From Clostridia bacterium (GTDB lineage Bacteria > Bacillota > Clostridia > Christensenellales > Aristaeellaceae): 64,000 nucleotides of DNA. A program made the translations under genes and the position numbers. Location: positions 124,001 through 188,000 of the forward strand of contig JAFXZS010000008.1 in the NCBI GenBank assembly GCA_017541105.1, in the 5' to 3' direction. Each line of letters opens with the position of its first letter. The first letter of the stretch is position 1. The notes beneath the pieces were generated by a model that searched no databases, was not told the DNA's origin, and was given only the letters and a program-made list of their open reading frames with translations. Below are positions 8,440-16,840 of this stretch, in pieces.

Positions 8440-9559
8440 GCCGCGATCCCTCCCTCTGTGCCAGCGCCAGTTGTTCGCCGATACTAGCCTTCTGCCGGCG
8501 CTTCTTCATCTCATACATGATCAGTGCCATGGTGATAACACCGTAAGATACAAAGACGCGGAAGTATTCGCCAATCATGGAGTCGCCGGTAATTTTCGCG
8601 CCGGCTTGGGGTGCCACGATGAACATCAGATGGAACAGCACCGCGCCCAGGAATACATTGCCGATCGATGCATGGTCCACGGAAGCGCCGCCGACCAGCA
8701 GGGCCGCGATGCAGAACATGCCGACCTGGGAATGTGCGGAATAGGTGGAAAGGTTGCCGATGTTCTGCAGATACAGGATCATGCCGAACCCGGCCAGCAC
8801 CGTGGAAATGATGATGGAAATGATCCGGGTGCGCTCCACCTGGATGCCGGCATCCCGAGCTACCTGCATATCCTGTCCGACCGCCCGCATATCCTGACCC
8901 AGCTTGGTCCGGCGGAACCAGACGATCAGCAGGCACATGAGAGCAATAATCAGCAGGGTCAGCGCCGGAATCTTCACACCGCCGATACGGATCGCCAGGA
9001 GGTTGTCGATGCACTGGCGCATGTTCAGCAGGCTCACAGTGTTCCGGATGCCATAGCCGCGGGGCAGCTTGATGCTGCTGTGCTTGATCGGTATCAGTGA
9101 TCCCATCAGGTAGAGCACGATCAGCTGGTACACACCATTGATAAAAAAGGAAATAATATAGCTGGTGATCATCTCCCGGCCTTTGGCCATGTTCAGGAGC
9201 TTGCCACAGATGAACCCCAGCACCACGGAAAAGGGTACGGAAACAATCATAGCCAGGATAACACCCGGAATACCCCAGATCTGCCAGTCTGACACGAAGA
9301 TCAGGGCCAGCTCTCCGGCCATGGCGCCCAGCGTCATGCCGAAGTTCAGGCCCATGCCGGCCATGATCGGGATCAGCAGGCTCAGGATCAGGAAAGCGTT
9401 CCTGCCCAGGCGGGTAAGGATCTCATTCAGCAGGTAGGCCGGGGAAAACCCGGAGATCGGAATGCAGATCGAGCAAATGATGATGAACATGATCGGCACG
9501 GTATTGTTACGCAGGATATTCAGGATGCTTTTTCCCGCGCCCTGTGGTTTCAGGTTCAT
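8432..9559 (-). CDS. Sugar-type ABC transporter permease (RbsC/MglC family), second subunit
   Basis: This 375-residue integral membrane protein has eight to ten hydrophobic segments and the branched permease pattern of the BPD_transp_2 family, with the cytoplasmic coupling helix region in RDAGIQVERTRII. It overlaps the preceding permease by 4 bp (9556-9559), so the two are coupled and probably form a heterodimer, as in nucleoside (BmpA-type) importers. A GGAGGTGACAAG site precedes its ATG. The operon context gives its partners: a double ATPase, a DUF3798 binding protein and a small accessory protein. Confidence 0.9.
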   Translation of the reverse strand: MNLKPQGAGKSILNILRNNTVPIMFIIICSICIPISGFSPAYLLNEILTRLGRNAFLILSLLIPIMAGMGLNFGMTLGAMAGELALIFVSDWQIWGIPGVILAMIVSVPFSVVLGFICGKLLNMAKGREMITSYIISFFINGVYQLIVLYLMGSLIPIKHSSIKLPRGYGIRNTVSLLNMRQCIDNLLAIRIGGVKIPALTLLIIALMCLLIVWFRRTKLGQDMRAVGQDMQVARDAGIQVERTRIISIIISTVLAGFGMILYLQNIGNLSTYSAHSQVGMFCIAALLVGGASVDHASIGNVFLGAVLFHLMFIVAPQAGAKITGDSMIGEYFRVFVSYGVITMALIMYEMKKRRQKASIGEQLALAQREGSRHE

Positions 9560-10599
9560 CTTGTCACCTCCGTTTTCCGGGTCAGCGCGTACAGGATCAT
9601 GCCCTGGGAGGCTATGACCCGAACCACCTCGCTCATGTCGGTATGAATGACGGAGTTCATGACCGTCGGAGTCATGGTAACGATCCCCTGGAATAGGAAA
9701 GTACCCAGGATCACATTCATGATGGTCGCCTTATTGACCGTGGCTCCGCCGATCAGGATCGCGGATACTGCCGGCAGAGCCATATAGAACGGTGCCATAT
9801 ACAGCTGGATAAATCCGAAGCCCTGTTCATACACCAGGATGCCGATCGCAGCCAGCCAGGTGCTCATAACCACCGAGAGCATCCGGATCCGGTCCACATG
9901 AATACCGGCCGCCTTCGCGAACACCGGGTTGGACCCAACAGCTGTCATCGCGGTACCGGTTTTGGTATGGAGAAAAGCCCACATGGCAGTTGCCAGCAGA
10001 GCGAACAGCAGCAGCGCGCCGACCGGAATGGAAATCTTTCCGATATTGATCTGCAGGAATCTGGAGAGCACTTTGTCGTAGTAGCCCTCCAGGGAAATGG
10101 TAGTACGCAGGCCCTTACCCGCCAGGCCCCAGACCATATCCGCCTTGTGGTACGGCAGAAGCAGCCACATCATGCACATGAAGGATACGGAGGAGAAACC
10201 GACATAGGTGGCGATCATCATCTCGCCGCCCTTGATTTTGTTCAGCAGCCATCCATAGCCGCTGCCCAGGATCAGGGCAAAAGGCGTGGAAATCAGCGCC
10301 GCCATGACAAAGCTCATCGGGCCCGTAAAGCCGAATTCCAGTGACAGCGTCGCCCCCAGCAGGCCGGAGATGATGCCCAACGGCAGGCCGAAGTTCAGGC
10401 CGCAGCCGGAATGCACCATGGGCACCATGGCCAGCACAAGCACCGCATTCCAACTGAAGCGGTTGATAACATTGGTGATCTGCATCGGCAGATCCACGCC
10501 TACAATGGGCGCCAGGATAAACAGCGCAAGCAGGAAGGCGGAAATAATCAGCCGCGGAAGACCGAAGCTTGCGACAAATGACGACAGTTTTTCTTTCAT
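9556..10599 (-). CDS. Sugar-type ABC transporter permease (RbsC/MglC family), first subunit
   Basis: This 347-residue permease has multiple membrane segments and a coupling loop (FAKAAGIHVDRIRMLS) that parallels the one in the next gene. It starts with ATG at 10599 behind AGGAGG and ends inside the start of the second permease (4-bp overlap). It lies 17 bp after the ATPase gene. Two non-identical permeases with one double ATPase is the arrangement of nucleoside and some sugar importers. Substrate is not deducible. Confidence 0.9.
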   Translation of the reverse strand: MKEKLSSFVASFGLPRLIISAFLLALFILAPIVGVDLPMQITNVINRFSWNAVLVLAMVPMVHSGCGLNFGLPLGIISGLLGATLSLEFGFTGPMSFVMAALISTPFALILGSGYGWLLNKIKGGEMMIATYVGFSSVSFMCMMWLLLPYHKADMVWGLAGKGLRTTISLEGYYDKVLSRFLQINIGKISIPVGALLLFALLATAMWAFLHTKTGTAMTAVGSNPVFAKAAGIHVDRIRMLSVVMSTWLAAIGILVYEQGFGFIQLYMAPFYMALPAVSAILIGGATVNKATIMNVILGTFLFQGIVTMTPTVMNSVIHTDMSEVVRVIASQGMILYALTRKTEVTR

Positions 10600-10616
10600 C
10601 TGTGCTCTTCCCCTCC

Positions 10617-12203
10617 TTACTTGACCTGGCTGACCATCAGCAGGCCGAATTCCTCGGCCGGTTTTGTGGCCGGAAGGATCCCGGCCACCCTGCCCCCGGA
10701 AACAATGGCAATTCGGTCACAGACCTGCCGGAGTTCCTCCAGCTCAGAGGAAATCATGACGATCGTCACTCCGCTTTCCCGGTTGAATTTTCGGAGCGCA
10801 TCCAGCACCAGTGCCTTGGCGCCGACGTCAATACCCCGGGTCGGCTCCGATACGAAGAGAAAGCCGGGCTCCAGGGCGAATGCCTTGGCAAGGCAGACCT
10901 TCTGCTGGTTTCCGCCGGACAGTTCCTTCGCCTTCTGCTTCGAGCTCGTGCACTTGATCGCCAGATCGTCGATATACCGCTGGGTAATATCGTGAATGGC
11001 TTTCTCATCCCGCCATTTCACCAGGCCGCCCAGGTAGTTCTTCAGGAACTTGTCATGGATCTGCATAGCTGGGAACGCAATGTTCCACTCCAGTGTCTCA
11101 TCCAGCAGCAGTCCCACGCCGCGGCGGTCCTCCGACACGAAGGCCATCGAGGCGTTCAGGCATGCACGGGGCCTGTTCAGCGGAATCTTCTCACCGCGGA
11201 GCATCACTTCGCCGCCCGCGTCATACAAGCCCATAATCCCGTTGGGAATGCCGAGCTTCCCTTGACCGGCCAGGCCGCCGATACCGAGGATCTCCCCTTC
11301 CCGCACGTCCAGGCTGACGTCGCGGACTGTTTCACCCGGCATATCCACCCATAGCCTCCGGATAGACATGGCGACCGGCGCGTCCGGATTGTCCCGGATC
11401 TCCGCCTTTCCCGCAACGTCCACCGAGCGTCCCACCATCCACCGGGTGATTTCCGTCACGCCGGTTTCCTTCGCGGGCACGTCCTGAACGATCTGACCGT
11501 CGCGCATGACGACCACCTTGTCGCAGACGTCCAGGATTTCCTGCAGGCGGTGGGTGATAAAGATCACCGCTATGCCCCGGGATGCCATGCTCCGGATGGA
11601 GAGAAGCAGCGCCTCCGCCTCCTTCTCAGTCAGCACAGCCGTCGGCTCGTCCAGGATTAGCAGCTTCAGCTGGTCTTTGCTCAGTTCCCGGGCGATCTCG
11701 GTAAACTGCTTGTGCCCGACCGGCATGTCGTGTATGACCATTGTGCCGTCAATCTTCACGCCCATCCGGTCAATGGCTGCCTCGGCCTTCCGGTTCATCT
11801 CCTTCCGGTTCAGCACGTCCAGCCGTTCGCCGAAAACCGCTGAGATGACACTTTTCTTTTTCGGTTCCCGGTTCAGCAGGATATTCTCCGTAGCCGTAAA
11901 TCCGGGAATCAGGGAAAACTCCTGGTGCACCATTCCGATGCCTGCGGCCAGCGCCTCAAACGGTGTTTTGAAATCGACCGGCTGCCCGTCCAGCAGGATG
12001 GTTCCGTCATATCCGCCAGTTTCCTGGATGACGTTCATGCCGAACAGGATTTTCATCAAGGTGGACTTTCCGGCACCGTTTTCACCGACCAGCCCGAGCA
12101 CTTCCCCCTCCTGCAGGGTAAGGTTGATGTCGGTCAGTACCTGATTGCCGAAGAAATCCTTCCGGATATTCTTCATTTCCAGCAGTGGTACATTCTGACT
12201 CAT
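10617..12203 (-). CDS. Sugar-type ABC transporter ATPase with two ABC domains (MglA/RbsA-like)
   Basis: This 528-residue ATPase has two tandem ABC domains. The first has Walker A GENGAGKST, signature-region LSKDQLK and Walker B LLILDEPTAVLTEKE; the second lacks a proper Walker A (GLAGQGKLGI) but has signature LSGGNQQK and Walker B LFVSEPTRGID. Asymmetric sites like this are normal in the MglA/RbsA family. The second ATG at 12203 is preferred over 12209 because GAAGGACGG lies only about 3 bp from the first. A terminator hairpin separates it from the binding-protein gene upstream. Confidence 0.93.
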   Translation of the reverse strand: MSQNVPLLEMKNIRKDFFGNQVLTDINLTLQEGEVLGLVGENGAGKSTLMKILFGMNVIQETGGYDGTILLDGQPVDFKTPFEALAAGIGMVHQEFSLIPGFTATENILLNREPKKKSVISAVFGERLDVLNRKEMNRKAEAAIDRMGVKIDGTMVIHDMPVGHKQFTEIARELSKDQLKLLILDEPTAVLTEKEAEALLLSIRSMASRGIAVIFITHRLQEILDVCDKVVVMRDGQIVQDVPAKETGVTEITRWMVGRSVDVAGKAEIRDNPDAPVAMSIRRLWVDMPGETVRDVSLDVREGEILGIGGLAGQGKLGIPNGIMGLYDAGGEVMLRGEKIPLNRPRACLNASMAFVSEDRRGVGLLLDETLEWNIAFPAMQIHDKFLKNYLGGLVKWRDEKAIHDITQRYIDDLAIKCTSSKQKAKELSGGNQQKVCLAKAFALEPGFLFVSEPTRGIDVGAKALVLDALRKFNRESGVTIVMISSELEELRQVCDRIAIVSGGRVAGILPATKPAEEFGLLMVSQVK

Positions 12204-12249
12204 CTGCATCCGTCCTTCATTCAGTCTTCTGTATCATGTCTCCGTAAAA

Positions 12250-12275
12250 AAGGGGGAGGCGGTGGCCTCCCCCTT
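12250..12275 (-). terminator. Partial terminator between binding-protein gene and ABC ATPase gene
   Basis: On the minus strand a perfect AAGGGGGAGGC/GCCTCCCCCTT hairpin is followed by TTTTTTA. It lies directly after the DUF3798 gene, so most transcripts should stop there and the transporter body should be made at a lower level. Confidence 0.8.
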
Positions 12276-12307
12276 CCAGACCGTTTCGGGTATTCTTTTG
12301 CCGGGGA

Positions 12308-13507
12308 TTACTTCACAGTGAAGTACTTCTCCGGAACTTCGATCTGGGTAGATCCCATGTAGTAGCCGGGATCACCCATGATGTAGGTATCCTGGTAGAC
12401 CAGGAACACGTTGTCGCTCTTCACACCGGTCTCCACGTTGGTATAGTTGGAGCCGTTCCACTCCGCCTTGGGAGAGAACTCCTGGTATGCCTTGGCGATA
12501 TCGTCGATGTCATCCAGTTCGCTTTCGCCCTTGATGACGTTGTAGGCATGCTGTGCCAGACCAGCGGATACCGTGTAGCCGTAGCTGTAAGCCCAGGTGC
12601 CGAAGCGGCCAGCGCCGCCCTTTTCGACCACAGCCGCTTCAACCGCAGCCAGGATCTTTTCAAAGTCGCCGCCCGCGTCGGTCAGATCCAGGCCCAGAGC
12701 GCCCGGATAGCCCATCAGAGGAGAGGGCAGGTCAGCTTCAATGAAGTAACCGCCGTAGGCCAGCAGCTGCTTCAGCAGGGGCTCTGTGTGCGCGTCGTTG
12801 GTGCAGAAGTAGGCGGAATTCACGCCATACTTTTCAATCCATTCGGGAGCATGCTCAAGGATGTAAGCCTGCGCGCCGGGAACGCCCACGTCGGTGGTGG
12901 GGTCGGGAGCAGTCTCCATCACAAAGGTCATACCGAATTCATTGCAGGCTTCCTTCATGATCGCTACGCGGCGGCTCATGGTTTCATAGCTCATGTGACG
13001 CGGGAAGGAGATATGCACGAAGGTATCGCAGCCCAGTTCGTGCGCAGTGCGGATCATCAGGTAGCCGCGGGCAACGAAGTCGTTGTTGCAGACCAGGTCG
13101 GCCGCGCTGCCGATCTCGGGCAGGTCTTCATGGGACTCACCGGCGATGCAGATGATATCCGGGCGGCGTTCCTTGATCTGGCGGAAGGCTTCGGTGGTTC
13201 CGGGTACAGCCTGGTTCACGATGATGGCCTTCATCTCCGGATCGTCAGACAGGTTTACGATGGTCTGGATCGTGGTCTCCAGCTCTTCGGTGAAGTTGTC
13301 AGGATAGATCGCGAGCATAACGCGGTCTTCGCCGTACTTCGCCTGGAAAGCTTCAGCACCGCGGCGGTCGTCTTCAGACTGGGAGACGGAACCGGTCACG
13401 ATACCGATATGGAAGGTGTCTTCTTCAGCGGAGGCGGTAGCCATCAGGCCGGCCGTCACGGTCAGCAGCATGGCAAGCGCCAGGACAAGGGACAGCAGTT
13501 TTTTCAT
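12308..13507 (-). CDS. DUF3798 ABC transporter substrate-binding protein
   Basis: This 399-residue secreted protein has a classic signal peptide (about residues 1-27, cut after ATASA). The mature part has a periplasmic-binding type 1 fold (FHIGIVTGSVSQSEDDRRGAEAF, KAIIVNQAVPG, TNDAHTEPLLKQL) and matches the DUF3798 family of Med/BMP-like binding proteins. No lipobox Cys is visible at the cleavage site, so it may be retained by the permease or wall. It is the first gene of the five-gene ABC operon, with its own promoter and a terminator after it, which fits its need for high expression. Ligand is unknown. Confidence 0.88.
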   Translation of the reverse strand: MKKLLSLVLALAMLLTVTAGLMATASAEEDTFHIGIVTGSVSQSEDDRRGAEAFQAKYGEDRVMLAIYPDNFTEELETTIQTIVNLSDDPEMKAIIVNQAVPGTTEAFRQIKERRPDIICIAGESHEDLPEIGSAADLVCNNDFVARGYLMIRTAHELGCDTFVHISFPRHMSYETMSRRVAIMKEACNEFGMTFVMETAPDPTTDVGVPGAQAYILEHAPEWIEKYGVNSAYFCTNDAHTEPLLKQLLAYGGYFIEADLPSPLMGYPGALGLDLTDAGGDFEKILAAVEAAVVEKGGAGRFGTWAYSYGYTVSAGLAQHAYNVIKGESELDDIDDIAKAYQEFSPKAEWNGSNYTNVETGVKSDNVFLVYQDTYIMGDPGYYMGSTQIEVPEKYFTVK

Positions 13508-13563
13508 GGTTGGATGCTTCCTTTCTGTCTGTTTTTACGGGGCTCTCCCGTTTCAGATATTTA

Positions 13564-13592
13564 ATTTTATCCGAAAATAGATTCCTCCGCAA
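13564..13592 (-). promoter_or_regulatory. Sigma-A promoter for the DUF3798 ABC operon
   Basis: On the minus strand TTGCGG and TAAAAT are separated by exactly 17 bp and lie about 60 bp upstream of the binding-protein start. Confidence 0.65.
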
Positions 13593-13648
13593 CCCGGCCG
13601 CGGTACTCCTGCTGTTTTGTTTAAGTATTTTGTATACCGTTCTCCCCC

Positions 13649-13680
13649 ACATGTCATACTCAGCGCAGCGAAGGATCTTT
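13649..13680 (+). repeat. Short intergenic repeat (GTCATnCTnAGCGCAGCGAAGGATC type)
   Basis: The stretch TGTCATACTCAGCGCAGCGA followed by AGGATC matches the unit seen again near 37357 and 37462. Such units are dispersed non-coding repeats in many Clostridia and Bacteroidota genomes. Confidence 0.6.
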
Positions 13681-13742
13681 CTTCCGCCTCCTCTGATCCC
13701 CGCCCCGCGTGTTGCGACCGCAGCCCAATTCGAATTTTCTGC

Positions 13743-13771
13743 TTGACACCGGTATATGGCTCTGTTATAAT
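13743..13771 (+). promoter_or_regulatory. Consensus sigma-A promoter for the tRNA genes
   Basis: Perfect TTGACA (13743-13748) and TATAAT (13766-13771) with a 17-bp spacer, 23 bp upstream of tRNA-Gln. Confidence 0.9.
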
Positions 13772-13794
13772 ACGCCTTGCGGTTGAACCGCCGA

Positions 13795-13865
13795 TGGGGA
13801 ATGGTGTAACGGCAGCACCTACGACTCTGACTCGTATTGTCTAGGTTCGAATCCTAGTTCCCCAG
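13795..13865 (+). tRNA. tRNA-Gln (anticodon CTG)
   Basis: The 71-nt gene folds as a cloverleaf: acceptor stem TGGGGAA/TTCCCCA, anticodon stem TACGA/TCGTA with loop CTCTGAC (anticodon CTG, reading CAG), and T-arm GGTTCGAATCC. Discriminator is G; CCA is not encoded. It is the partner tRNA of the GlnRS encoded at 3801. Confidence 0.93.
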
Positions 13866-13875
13866 CGCTTTTTTT

Positions 13876-13948
13876 GGCTCCGTTGTCTAGAGGCCTAGGA
13901 CGCGGCCCTCTCAAGGCTGAAACACGGGTTCGAATCCCGTCGGAGCTG
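13876..13948 (+). tRNA. tRNA-Glu (anticodon CTC)
   Basis: The 73-nt gene has acceptor stem GGCTCCG/CGGAGCT (one G-T pair), anticodon loop CTCTCAA (anticodon CTC, reading GAG) and T-loop GGTTCGAATCC. It lies 10 bp after tRNA-Gln under the same promoter. CCA is not encoded. Confidence 0.92.
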
Positions 13949-14038
13949 CTTTTTTTATGCCCTGAAACCCCCGCGGCTCCCCGGTTCACATCGCCTGCGG
14001 GAGTTCCGCCGGCCACTGAAGGCAGAGGAAACAATCAG

Positions 14039-14491
14039 ATGAACATTACATTCAGAAAGCTGACAGAAGAGGATCTCGGACAATTCATCCGGATGCGGAT
14101 TTCCCAGCTGCGGGAGGAAGGCGCGACGGAAGAGACGGATCTGACCCCGGCCCTGATGGATTACTACCGCAGGCATCTGGCGGATGGAACATTTGTTTCA
14201 TGGCTTGCGGAAGACGGGAAAAAAATCGTCGGCACCAGCGGGATGTCCTTTGTGGAAAAGCCGCCGTATTTCAGCTGTCCGTCCGGGAAAATCGGTTTAT
14301 TGTCCAGCATGTATACGGATCCGGATTACCGGCGCATGGGTATTGCAAGGCAGCTGCTGCATCGGGTCGTGGAAGAAGCCCGTTCCTACGGCTGCGGAGC
14401 CGTACAGATTACGGCGTCCGATATGGGAGTCCTGCTGTACAGCGCCTATGGGTTTGTCCGGAACGGCAATTTCATGCAGTACAGGCTGTAA
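14039..14491 (+). CDS. GNAT family N-acetyltransferase
   Basis: This 150-residue cytoplasmic protein has the acetyl-CoA binding core of the GNAT fold: the beta4 strand IGLLSSMYTDPDYRRMGIARQLL contains the R/Q-x-x-G-x-A pyrophosphate loop (RRMGIA), and a C-terminal YGFVRNGNFMQYRL closes the fold. ATG at 14039 is preceded by AGAGGAA. The substrate could be a small molecule or a protein N-terminus; nothing in the neighbourhood (tRNA genes upstream, unrelated minus-strand gene downstream) points to one. Confidence 0.85.
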   Translation: MNITFRKLTEEDLGQFIRMRISQLREEGATEETDLTPALMDYYRRHLADGTFVSWLAEDGKKIVGTSGMSFVEKPPYFSCPSGKIGLLSSMYTDPDYRRMGIARQLLHRVVEEARSYGCGAVQITASDMGVLLYSAYGFVRNGNFMQYRL

Positions 14492-14553
14492 GCTTCTGTT
14501 TTTATCTGTTATCTGTCATGACCGCGGCATGGACCAAACTCTCAAACATGGCG

Positions 14554-15798
14554 CTATTCTGCCCACGCTTTCAGCAGCAAATCGATACTTACCCACATTG
14601 CGGGATAGACATGCACCTTCTTGGAATCTGCGCTGTTCGCAATGAAATCGCCTTTTTTCCAGGATGTATCGCCTGTTTTCAGCATATAACCGCTGCATTC
14701 CTTGACGGAGGAAAAATAATTATCCTGCACTTCCTCCAGGTTAGCTGCTGTGCGGGTCCACCAATCGCCGTAGCCGTACCAGCCTCCAAACCTGGAATCA
14801 GGGGAAGGGGGCACTTCGTCTCTGTATCGTTCCACTTCGTCCCGGGACAGAACGAAAATGTAATCCTGGGTATCGTTGCCCCGAGTCACTTCATTGTTCT
14901 CATGGACGGTGTTTTCCAGGGTCGTCAATCGGATTGCGGCCCGTTCCGCATCGGTGAATTTGCGGTTGTACAGTGATTTTTCTCCTTTGTTCAGCGCGGC
15001 GCGCAGCGCGGAATTCTCCCAGCCGCTGGTGCCTTTGCTGCCTTCGGAGCGCTGCAGCGGCGCCATGCTGCTGCTGATCCATCCGTCTGAAAGCTCCGAG
15101 ATCAGCAGCATACTGCCGTCCTTCACCTCCAACACATACCAGTTCGTCAGCGTCCCGCTTTTCGAATCAGGATAATAGGCACCCATGGCGATCCGGCCGT
15201 TTGGAGCAAAAAAAGCCTGATACAATTCTTCGTTTCCGTTCAGCATTTCCGGAACCTGCCGTCTGAGCGACGCATAATCGTCCATTCTGCCGCGCAGGAT
15301 CTCAACAGCTTCCTCCGTGTTGCCCCGGTCAAGCAGCTCCCGTATTTTTCCCGCATAAGCATTGCCGAGCTGCTCACCGCAATCCGCGTCTCTCGTCCGT
15401 TCAAAGTCCCGGTATCTCTCGATCGCTTCATCAAACTGCTCGTCAGCAAGCAGGGCATCCGCCGCCTGCAGCGGTCCGGTCACCGTCAATTGATGATAGA
15501 TTGCAAATCCGCTGCCGATGGCTGCCGCGAAAACCAGGGCGATCGCCGCCTTAAGAAGGCGCTTTTTCCGCGCGGCTCCTTCCTGATCCCGAATGAACTT
15601 CTTTTCCAGTTTTTTGTACAGCATCACCGTCAGGAAAAACAGCAGGACCAGCGGCGGCACGATGACGACAATCATCAGCAAAATGTAGATTGCATCTGAA
15701 AAAAGGTCTCTCCTGAAAAGGACAAGATACACGTCTGTGATATAGGCCGCAATCAGGATCAGATAATGGAACGGTGTTAAGTTGTTCTCTTTTTTCAC
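14554..15798 (-). CDS. Membrane protein with extracytoplasmic DUF6273-type domain
   Basis: This 414-residue protein starts with GTG (GGAGAG site) and has three hydrophobic segments in the first 110 residues (about 12-27, 36-60 and 84-104). Residues 115-185 look like a TPR-like helical stretch (ADALLADEQFDEAIERYRDFERT), and residues 215-414 match the DUF6273 domain that is common in gut Clostridia (SELSDGWISSSM, SGWENSALRAALN, GGWYGYGDWWTRT). The domain resembles formylglycine/'fibronectin-like' surface folds but no catalytic role is known. It is the last gene of a small operon read from a consensus promoter at 16609-16637. Confidence 0.72.
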   Translation of the reverse strand: MKKENNLTPFHYLILIAAYITDVYLVLFRRDLFSDAIYILLMIVVIVPPLVLLFFLTVMLYKKLEKKFIRDQEGAARKKRLLKAAIALVFAAAIGSGFAIYHQLTVTGPLQAADALLADEQFDEAIERYRDFERTRDADCGEQLGNAYAGKIRELLDRGNTEEAVEILRGRMDDYASLRRQVPEMLNGNEELYQAFFAPNGRIAMGAYYPDSKSGTLTNWYVLEVKDGSMLLISELSDGWISSSMAPLQRSEGSKGTSGWENSALRAALNKGEKSLYNRKFTDAERAAIRLTTLENTVHENNEVTRGNDTQDYIFVLSRDEVERYRDEVPPSPDSRFGGWYGYGDWWTRTAANLEEVQDNYFSSVKECSGYMLKTGDTSWKKGDFIANSADSKKVHVYPAMWVSIDLLLKAWAE

Positions 15799-15819
15799 GG
15801 TTTTCTCTCCTTCGGCAGT

Positions 15820-16419
15820 TTATCGCAATGCCTTCCGCAGTTCATCCAGGAACTCCCGGAACAAGTTCAATTGCTTATCTTCTTCCCAGTAAAGCGAACC
15901 GCTTCCGTAATAACCGGGAATGTCTGTGAGATCCCCGTTCTTGCAGCGGACACGGGCGCCGTAAATCATCTGGCCGCTGTATGTGCCGAACCTTCTGAAG
16001 CCTTCCTTGACTTCCCGGATGGAATGATTTCCATAAGGCCTGTAAAGGCTGTGCCGCTCCACGCCTTTGTGCAGGCGCGCCATTTCCTGGCAGTGCCTGT
16101 AATCCGCGGAATGATCGATCAATTCCACGGAAGCGATATCCGATAAAGGCAGTACGGTGTTTTCTCCGGCCATGGAACAGAACAGTTTCCCCTGCGTCTT
16201 TTCCAGTTTCATCACCGCCGCGGCGGATGAAAAGGAGGCATCGGCATGTGCTCCCGCGTCATTTTCCATTTTTTCGGCGTTCTTGCTCAGTTCTGCTTTT
16301 TTATACGATTCCTGCTCCTTTTGCGCTTTTGAGTTTTTGCTTGCGTTTGCGGCACGGATTGCGGTAACGATAACCATCAGGGCAGCGATTACCAGGTACA
16401 GTGTAATCGATCCGTTCAT
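15820..16419 (-). CDS. Single-pass membrane protein of unknown function
   Basis: The 199-residue product has one N-terminal membrane helix (about residues 5-23), then a Lys/Glu-rich, probably coiled segment (residues 28-50) and a compact domain with the pattern LPLSDIASVELIDHSADYR and YGSGSLYWEEDKQLNLFREFLDELR. The latter resembles PH-like or SHOCT-adjacent domains in which a stored protein measures its own parameters, but I do not recognise a family. It lies 21 bp upstream of the DUF6273 gene and 27 bp downstream of a short reading frame, so the three are probably cotranscribed. Confidence 0.65.
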   Translation of the reverse strand: MNGSITLYLVIAALMVIVTAIRAANASKNSKAQKEQESYKKAELSKNAEKMENDAGAHADASFSSAAAVMKLEKTQGKLFCSMAGENTVLPLSDIASVELIDHSADYRHCQEMARLHKGVERHSLYRPYGNHSIREVKEGFRRFGTYSGQMIYGARVRCKNGDLTDIPGYYGSGSLYWEEDKQLNLFREFLDELRKALR

Positions 16420-16446
16420 TGCTTTTCCCTCCGAAATCAGTTTCTG

Positions 16447-16578
16447 TCAGCGTGTTTCGCAGATACAGGATAATACAGCGTACACGTCGCTGTTGCGGTC
16501 CGATTCCGGGAGCATCCTTTCCGTCTTTTCCGTCAGCCTGATATAATTCTGTTCTTCAGGGCTTTCTCTCTCTTTCAT
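16447..16578 (-). CDS. Possible 43-residue small protein at operon head
   Basis: An ATG at 16578 opens a frame of 43 codons (MKERESPEEQNYIRLTEK...CICETR) ending at 16447. It starts about 24 bp after the transcription start predicted from the consensus promoter and ends 27 bp before the next gene. Against it: no clear ribosome site. It is hydrophilic with two Cys (CIC) near the end. Function unknown. Confidence 0.4.
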   Translation of the reverse strand: MKERESPEEQNYIRLTEKTERMLPESDRNSDVYAVLSCICETR

Positions 16579-16608
16579 ACCGGTTTGTTCCGTATCACAT
16601 TGCGTATT

Positions 16609-16637
16609 ATTATAATGACACGGACTGCTCCTGTCAA
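16609..16637 (-). promoter_or_regulatory. Consensus promoter for the DUF6273 operon
   Basis: On the minus strand perfect TTGACA and TATAAT hexamers are separated by 17 bp, just upstream of the small reading frame. Confidence 0.8.
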
Positions 16638-16761
16638 AGCCAGCGGTATTCCCTGCCGGAAATTCGGAACAGGCCGCAGGCGATCCCCGGAAGATTGCCC
16701 GGCGAAGCGCGGAAAATGCCTCCGACTGTCATAATGTTTACATCCCGTTCATTTTTCTGCA

Positions 16762-16790
16762 TTGTTTCACAGTTCTTTTTCGTGTATAAT
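16762..16790 (+). promoter_or_regulatory. Sigma-A promoter for the PPIase gene
   Basis: TTGTTT (16762-16767) and TATAAT (16785-16790) with a 17-bp spacer, about 50 bp upstream of the start codon. Confidence 0.7.
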
Positions 16791-16840
16791 ACCTGCTGTC
16801 AGAGCTTATGCTCCTATATTTGTTTACGGAGGAAAGAAGT

